From the NCBI RefSeq assembly GCF_012034935.1, contig NZ_JAATEN010000024.1:39967-103966 (forward strand): 64,000 nucleotides of DNA, given 5' to 3'. Source of the DNA: Streptomyces zingiberis. Lineage in GTDB: Bacteria; Actinomycetota; Actinomycetes; Streptomycetales; Streptomycetaceae. The notes under the pieces were generated by a model. It was not told the origin of the DNA. It searched no databases and saw nothing but the letters and a program-made list of their open reading frames with translations. Position 1 is the first letter of the stretch; every line of letters begins with the position of its first letter. A program made the position numbers and the translations under genes. This document shows, one piece after another, positions 60,351 through 64,000 of the stretch.

Positions 60351-61240
60351 GCAGCGACGCCCGCGAGTGGGTGTGGGAGCACAGCTCCAGCCGGGGAACC
60401 TCTCGCCTGGTCTTGCTGTCGATCGCCGACCGGGTGCCCGACGAGCAGTGCGCCGCCTGGGCATCCCTCTCCAGCCTGATCGAGCGTACGAACGCCAGCC
60501 GTACCGCGGTACGCGACGCCCTCGACAAGCTCATCACCAGCGGCGAGCTGGAGCAGCGCGACGACCTCCAGGGCCCGCAACGGACCACGGTCTACCGCCT
60601 GCCCCTCGCCGCCGCGTTCCTGGCCAGGGTCAAGGCCGACGAGGAGAAGGACCCGGCCGCGGAGATCCCCCAAGCACCGGAGGCGCACCCGGTGCCCGAG
60701 CTGAGGATCGAGGAGCTTCGGCCGTACGGAATCTGGCCCAAGAACGGTACGGATTCCGGCCCCTCACGCCGGAATGCGACCGGTACGGATTCCGGCCCCT
60801 CACGTCGAAATCCGACCCCCCGACGTGCCGGATTCCGACCCTCGGAGGGAACGGATTCCGACCCCCAGAACCGTAGTGAACCGAAGGTGAACCGTAATGG
60901 CAGCAGTAGTGCTGCCGTCACCTCAGCCAGCGCATGGCAGGTCGACCCAGCCACCCACGCCTGGGCCCGCCAGCAAGGTCACCTCGCCCGCCTCGGGGAG
61001 GACGGCCTGCGCTCCGCCGACGCGAAGTGGCGCGCCCACCGTGCGGCCTGGAAGCCCCGGCCGGCAGGCGCCTGGGCTGCCGACTGGCGTGCCTGGGTCG
61101 CCCGAGAGCACGCCCCAGGCCGCCCGAACCTCTACGCCCTGCCCGGAAAGGATCCGGCCCTGGCAGCCGGCATGACCCGCGCAGAGGCGCACACCGCCGC
61201 CCTCCTCGCTGCCCTCGACGAGCCGACCGGAACGGAGTAG
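60347..61240 (+). CDS. Winged-HTH protein of mobile-element type, 297 aa
   Basis: N-terminal winged helix-turn-helix (residues about 10-85: SRLVLLSIADRVPDEQCAAW, LSSLIERTNASRTAVRDAL, DKLITSGELEQRDDL). The middle (125-180) is a repetitive linker with GTDSGPSRRN twice and GTDSDP once. The C-terminal third (ATHAWARQQGHLARLGEDGL; AGAWAADWRAWVAREHA) is a short domain seen in Streptomyces plasmid/ICE helix-turn-helix proteins. Possibly replication or transfer control. Confidence 0.82.
   Translation: MSSDAREWVWEHSSSRGTSRLVLLSIADRVPDEQCAAWASLSSLIERTNASRTAVRDALDKLITSGELEQRDDLQGPQRTTVYRLPLAAAFLARVKADEEKDPAAEIPQAPEAHPVPELRIEELRPYGIWPKNGTDSGPSRRNATGTDSGPSRRNPTPRRAGFRPSEGTDSDPQNRSEPKVNRNGSSSAAVTSASAWQVDPATHAWARQQGHLARLGEDGLRSADAKWRAHRAAWKPRPAGAWAADWRAWVAREHAPGRPNLYALPGKDPALAAGMTRAEAHTAALLAALDEPTGTE
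60745..60804 (+). repeat. Two in-frame 24-bp direct repeats (period 36 bp)
   Basis: The same 24 bases start at 60745 and 60781; a partial third copy lies at about 60850-60867. They encode GTDSGPSR twice in the linker of the winged-HTH protein. Unequal replication of GC repeats is the likely origin. Confidence 0.8.
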
Positions 61241-61242
61241 CC

Positions 61243-61932
61243 ATGGACCGTCGCGAAATCGCCGCCCTGCTGGCGTACATCGGCCGACTCGACCCCCGCA
61301 CCATCCGCACCGACCAGGGTGAGGCCCGCGACCAGCTCGCTCAGTGGCACGAGCTGCTTGGCGACGTGCCGATGGCCACGCCGCACGGCTGGGACGCCCG
61401 CGTCGCCGCCCGCCAGCACATCCGGCTCTCGCCGTACCAGATCCTGCCCGCGGACATCGCCCGCCCGTGGGAGAGCTACCGGCGTGACCGCCTTCAGCGT
61501 CACACCGATCCCACCCCCACCGCCGACCCGGACGACCAGGCAGCATGGACCGCCGAGTTGGTCCGCACGCGGCACGCCGTTGCCTCCGGAGCCGCAGCAC
61601 CCACGACGTACCGGCAGATCGCCAGCGGCCGGGGCGACCCGGGCCTCGAAGGGCACCTCAAGGCGATCGGCCGGTACATACCGGATGCCGTCCGCGCCGA
61701 ACTCGCCCCCTACCGGCCAGCCCGCGCGGCCCGCGAGGCCGCTGTCGCCCAGGGGCAGCCGGACTTCCTCAGCGTCCGCTGCGAGTGGTGCCACGCGCAG
61801 GTCGGCGAGCCGTGCCGCCGTCGGCGCATCGGCCCCGACGGCGGTGCACGCGGTACCGCGCCCCGCGCAACCCCGCACCCCGGACGCGTCGACCTCGCCG
61901 CAGCGCGGGTCCAGCAGCCCGCGATGGCCTGA
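61243..61932 (+). CDS. Uncharacterised protein with C-terminal Cys-rich motif, 229 aa
   Basis: ATG 61243 is three bases past the upstream stop. The C-terminus has CEWCHAQVGEPCRRR, a CxxCx6-7C knuckle of the kind found in Streptomyces phage and plasmid proteins (WhiB-like or restriction-associated zf motif). N-terminal helices (LLAYIGRLDPRTIRTDQGEA) with no catalytic signature. Part of the element's operon. Confidence 0.75.
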   Translation: MDRREIAALLAYIGRLDPRTIRTDQGEARDQLAQWHELLGDVPMATPHGWDARVAARQHIRLSPYQILPADIARPWESYRRDRLQRHTDPTPTADPDDQAAWTAELVRTRHAVASGAAAPTTYRQIASGRGDPGLEGHLKAIGRYIPDAVRAELAPYRPARAAREAAVAQGQPDFLSVRCEWCHAQVGEPCRRRRIGPDGGARGTAPRATPHPGRVDLAAARVQQPAMA

Positions 61933-62087
61933 CCGGCACACCCTCGGTGCACCCCGCCCGGCGCACCACCGCACACCACCGTCCTGTCCGGCTGCGGCGC
62001 CCGCCCTGCGCCGCGGCCGACGCCTGACGCCGCGTCCGCCCACCGTCGGAGTTGACCGGCCGACGCGCCAGCACATCGGAGACAGAC

Positions 62088-62729
62088 TTGCGCACCATCA
62101 CCACCCACAACGCGCCGGCCACCGGCCTACGCGGCATCGGCGACACCAGCTGGCAGCCGCATGGCGTGTGCCACGGCATGGACCCCGAGGACGCCGACGC
62201 AACCTTCTTCCCGCTGCCCCGGGACCATGAAGCCATCGCCGAGGCCAAGGAGCTGTGCGCCCAGTGCCCGGTCAAGCGGGACTGCCTCAACTTCGCCCTC
62301 GAGAACGTGCTGAAGGAGGGCATCTGGGGCGGGCTCACCGAGGCCGAACGCCGCCCATGGCACGACGGGCTGCCCCAGCGCCTCGACTACAGCCGGGTGA
62401 TCGCGTTCTTCAACGGCCGTGACGTGCACCTCACCGCCAAGGAGCAGAAGGTCGTCGTCGATCACGCCTATGCCCGGGGCTGGCGTGCCGACCGGCTCGC
62501 GGTCGCCCTGCAGATCAGCCACAAGCACGCCCGCGACCTGCTCACCCAGGCCGCCCACAAGGTCTTCCACCGGGACCTCACCCTGGGCGTGCCCCCGAGG
62601 AAGAAGAAGCGGAAGCAGTCGAAGCCGTCCACGAGCAAGCCCCCGACCGGCCAGCACGCCAAGGAACAGCCGGTGTCCCGCCCGGTGAAGTCGACCTCCG
62701 CGCACGCCCCTCTCGGAAAGGCAGCATGA
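62088..62729 (+). CDS. WhiB-family regulator fused to an HTH and basic tail, 213 aa
   Basis: WhiB domain in the first 95 residues: CHGMDPEDADATFFPL, then AKELCAQCPVKRDC with the C-x2-C-x5-C ligands for a 4Fe-4S cluster and the turn EGIWGGLTEAER. The remainder (about 115 residues) adds a helix-turn-helix-like segment (WRADRLAVALQISHKHARDLL) and a Lys-rich tail (PPRKKKRKQSK). TTG 62088 has GGAG six bases upstream. The stop overlaps the next ATG. Fused WhiBs are common on actinophage/ICE backbones. Confidence 0.88.
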   Translation: MRTITTHNAPATGLRGIGDTSWQPHGVCHGMDPEDADATFFPLPRDHEAIAEAKELCAQCPVKRDCLNFALENVLKEGIWGGLTEAERRPWHDGLPQRLDYSRVIAFFNGRDVHLTAKEQKVVVDHAYARGWRADRLAVALQISHKHARDLLTQAAHKVFHRDLTLGVPPRKKKRKQSKPSTSKPPTGQHAKEQPVSRPVKSTSAHAPLGKAA

Positions 62730-64000
62730 CCCACCTCTCCCTGTCCTTCGGTGCCGCCCCGGACCTGTCCGTGCTCCTCGCGGTCGGCATCCCCGTCGCC
62801 GCCCTGACCCTGGCCCTGACCGGCTGGGCGATCCTCCGTCGGGGAGCCGGCCTGCAGAAGAAACGTTCCGGGAGCGCCGCAGTCACGGTCGCCGCCCTCG
62901 CCGCGCTCGGATGCACCATCTACAGCGCGGACACGAGCTGGCGGTTCGCCGCCGACTACCTCGACATGGCCGGCACCGCCGAGCGGGCCGGCATGTTCGC
63001 CGCCGCCGAGCTGGCGCTGTTCGCGACCGCGCTAATGGCGCGGCAGAACCTGGCCATCCAAGGGGCACCGGGCATGCCGGGCACCCTGGTCTGGGTCATC
63101 ACCGGAGTGCAGGTGATCCCCGCCTACGCCGAGAGCGGCCTCGTGGGCGGCACCGTCCGCGCCTTCGTCGGCCCGATCCTGGCGGCCGTGCTGTGGCACC
63201 TCGCCATGGGCATCGAACTGCGCCAGCGCACCCCGGGCGCCGCCTCCCGCGGACTGATCGCCACCCTCGGGCGGGAAGCACGCGAACGTCTGCTCTCCCG
63301 CCTGGGCATCGCCGCACGCGACCGCGACGCCGCACAGATCACCCGCGACCGCGCCACTGCCCGTGCCGTCACCCTCGCCGCCCGCCTCGCCGAACGCACT
63401 CCCAAGCAGCAACAAGGCCGAGGCGGTCGACGGCTTACGCGGCGGCTCTCGAAGGCGATCGGCCGGGCCTCGGTCGGGACGGACCCTGCCCAGCGCGCCC
63501 AGCTGCTCGGCCAGCTCGCGGCCCGTCGGCACGCACTCGCCCTCGCCACCATGCCCCTGCCCTCCCCCTGGTCCCCGCACTCCGACGGAGCAAGTCTGGT
63601 CCCCGAAACGATCGGCGGGACCGCCGCGCTGAAGGCCGCGGTCCCCAGCGACGGTCCCCGTCCCCACGCCAACCCGGCCGGGGACCGGACCGCACAAGAG
63701 AGGGGACCGGTCCCCGGGACCGACCCGGCACCCGGCGGTAGCACGGTCCCAACATCCGGGGACCGTGAGGCGGGGACCGCGAGCACACAAGCTGGGACCG
63801 AAGCGTCTGAGCCGGGGACCGACAGGTCCCTAGGCAGCAACGAGGGGACCGGCCAACAGTCGCACGAAGTGCCTGCTCAAACCCCCGCGGGCCAGGGGCC
63901 GAGCGGCGCCGAGTCGGGGACCGACCCCACCGGGGACCGGGGACCAACCGACACCGACACGGGGACCGACCCCACCGGGGACCGGGAACCGACCGACACC
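62726..64000 (+). CDS. DUF2637-like membrane protein with low-complexity tail (partial at 3' end)
   Basis: Starts with ATG overlapping the WhiB stop (ATGA) and stays open to the window end (425 codons). Four hydrophobic segments at residues about 15-160 (VLLAVGIPVAALTLALTGWAI; VTVAALAALGCTIYSAD; AAELALFATALMAR; VGPILAAVLWHLAMGI) match the DUF2637/SpdB-like proteins of Streptomyces plasmids and ICEs. A basic helical region follows, then a tail built of GTDPTGDR- and GDR-type repeats from about residue 310. Probably involved in intramycelial spread or replication of the element; function unproven. Confidence 0.8.
   Translation, partial: MTHLSLSFGAAPDLSVLLAVGIPVAALTLALTGWAILRRGAGLQKKRSGSAAVTVAALAALGCTIYSADTSWRFAADYLDMAGTAERAGMFAAAELALFATALMARQNLAIQGAPGMPGTLVWVITGVQVIPAYAESGLVGGTVRAFVGPILAAVLWHLAMGIELRQRTPGAASRGLIATLGREARERLLSRLGIAARDRDAAQITRDRATARAVTLAARLAERTPKQQQGRGGRRLTRRLSKAIGRASVGTDPAQRAQLLGQLAARRHALALATMPLPSPWSPHSDGASLVPETIGGTAALKAAVPSDGPRPHANPAGDRTAQERGPVPGTDPAPGGSTVPTSGDREAGTASTQAGTEASEPGTDRSLGSNEGTGQQSHEVPAQTPAGQGPSGAESGTDPTGDRGPTDTDTGTDPTGDREPTDT

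Noticed and set aside
59758..60588. 276-codon minus-strand frame
   Set aside because: Crosses the divergent control region and the start of the coupled plus-strand operon; Arg/Ser-rich shadow.
1..64000. CRISPR arrays, tRNA or rRNA genes, complete insertion sequences
   Set aside because: No regular spaced repeats, cloverleaf-like 3' CCA regions, rRNA motifs or transposase signatures were found by reading.

Overview
The window is high-GC actinomycete DNA, almost certainly a Streptomyces accessory region. The evidence is codon use with G/C at third positions, frequent ATGA/GTGA start-stop overlaps, GTG and TTG starts, rare TTA codons, XRE regulators with an N-terminal zinc ribbon, a WhiB protein and DUF2637-type genes. 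I see no rRNA, tRNA, CRISPR array or intact insertion sequence.

Region 1 (1-12.4 kb, minus strand) is a phage-defence island. An AIPR-type abortive-infection protein precedes a tightly coupled operon: an N6-adenine methylase with an HsdR-like N-terminus, a type I specificity subunit, a giant NERD/pseudokinase/kinase/NTPase protein, an uncharacterised protein, and the start of another gene that runs off the window. No HsdR is visible. From memory, gene content and order resemble the methylation-associated defence systems (MADS); the last three genes may also parallel dptFGH.

Region 2 (12.7-30.7 kb) is a mosaic of regulators and duplicated metabolic genes. It holds a truncated seryl-tRNA synthetase, a twice-frameshifted aspartyl-tRNA synthetase, an apparently intact glutamyl-tRNA synthetase, an L-asparaginase, aminoglycoside-phosphotransferase-like kinases, two TPR-containing XRE regulators, two zinc-ribbon XRE regulators, anti-sigma-type ATPases, and a compact operon of small peptide + JmjC-type oxygenase + aldo/keto reductase + kinase. 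Two palindrome families recur. GTGATATCAC occurs five times across this region and the next regulator block, with a sixth split variant. The 19-bp CCCGGA-N7-TCCGGG occurs three times, beside the TPR-XRE modules. An 84-bp repeat carrying the first palindrome and a short leader ORF lies upstream of the SerRS fragment and of an ATPase gene.

Region 3 (30.9-39.8 kb, plus strand) is a nine-gene, mostly translationally coupled glycan operon: nucleotide-sugar decarboxylase/epimerase, PhyH-type oxygenase, four glycosyltransferases, a pyruvyl transferase, a second epimerase and a HAD hydrolase. At least four of its genes contain a TTA codon, suggesting bldA control. A convergent TrmH/SpoU RNA methyltransferase closes it.

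Region 4 (40.9-45.6 kb) is a second regulator block: two larger zinc-ribbon XRE proteins with TPR-like C-termini, a kinase and a HAD hydrolase, each regulator with a TATCAC-type palindrome upstream. Region 5 (45.9-56.4 kb) holds an amino-acid permease, a glutamine-synthetase-family ligase, a small HTH regulator, two kinases, a SAM methyltransferase and a methyltransferase-NUDIX-isoaspartyl-methyltransferase fusion of the kind found in FxLD lanthipeptide loci, but with no recognisable lanthipeptide enzymes nearby.

Region 6 (56.6-64 kb) looks like the edge of an integrative or conjugative element. It has an XRE / ImmA-IrrE metalloprotease / DUF6545-like membrane protein / PAP2-like membrane protein set on the minus strand. 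Divergent from it is a plus-strand operon of small ORF, winged-HTH protein, Cys-rich protein, WhiB-HTH fusion and a DUF2637-like membrane protein truncated by the window end.
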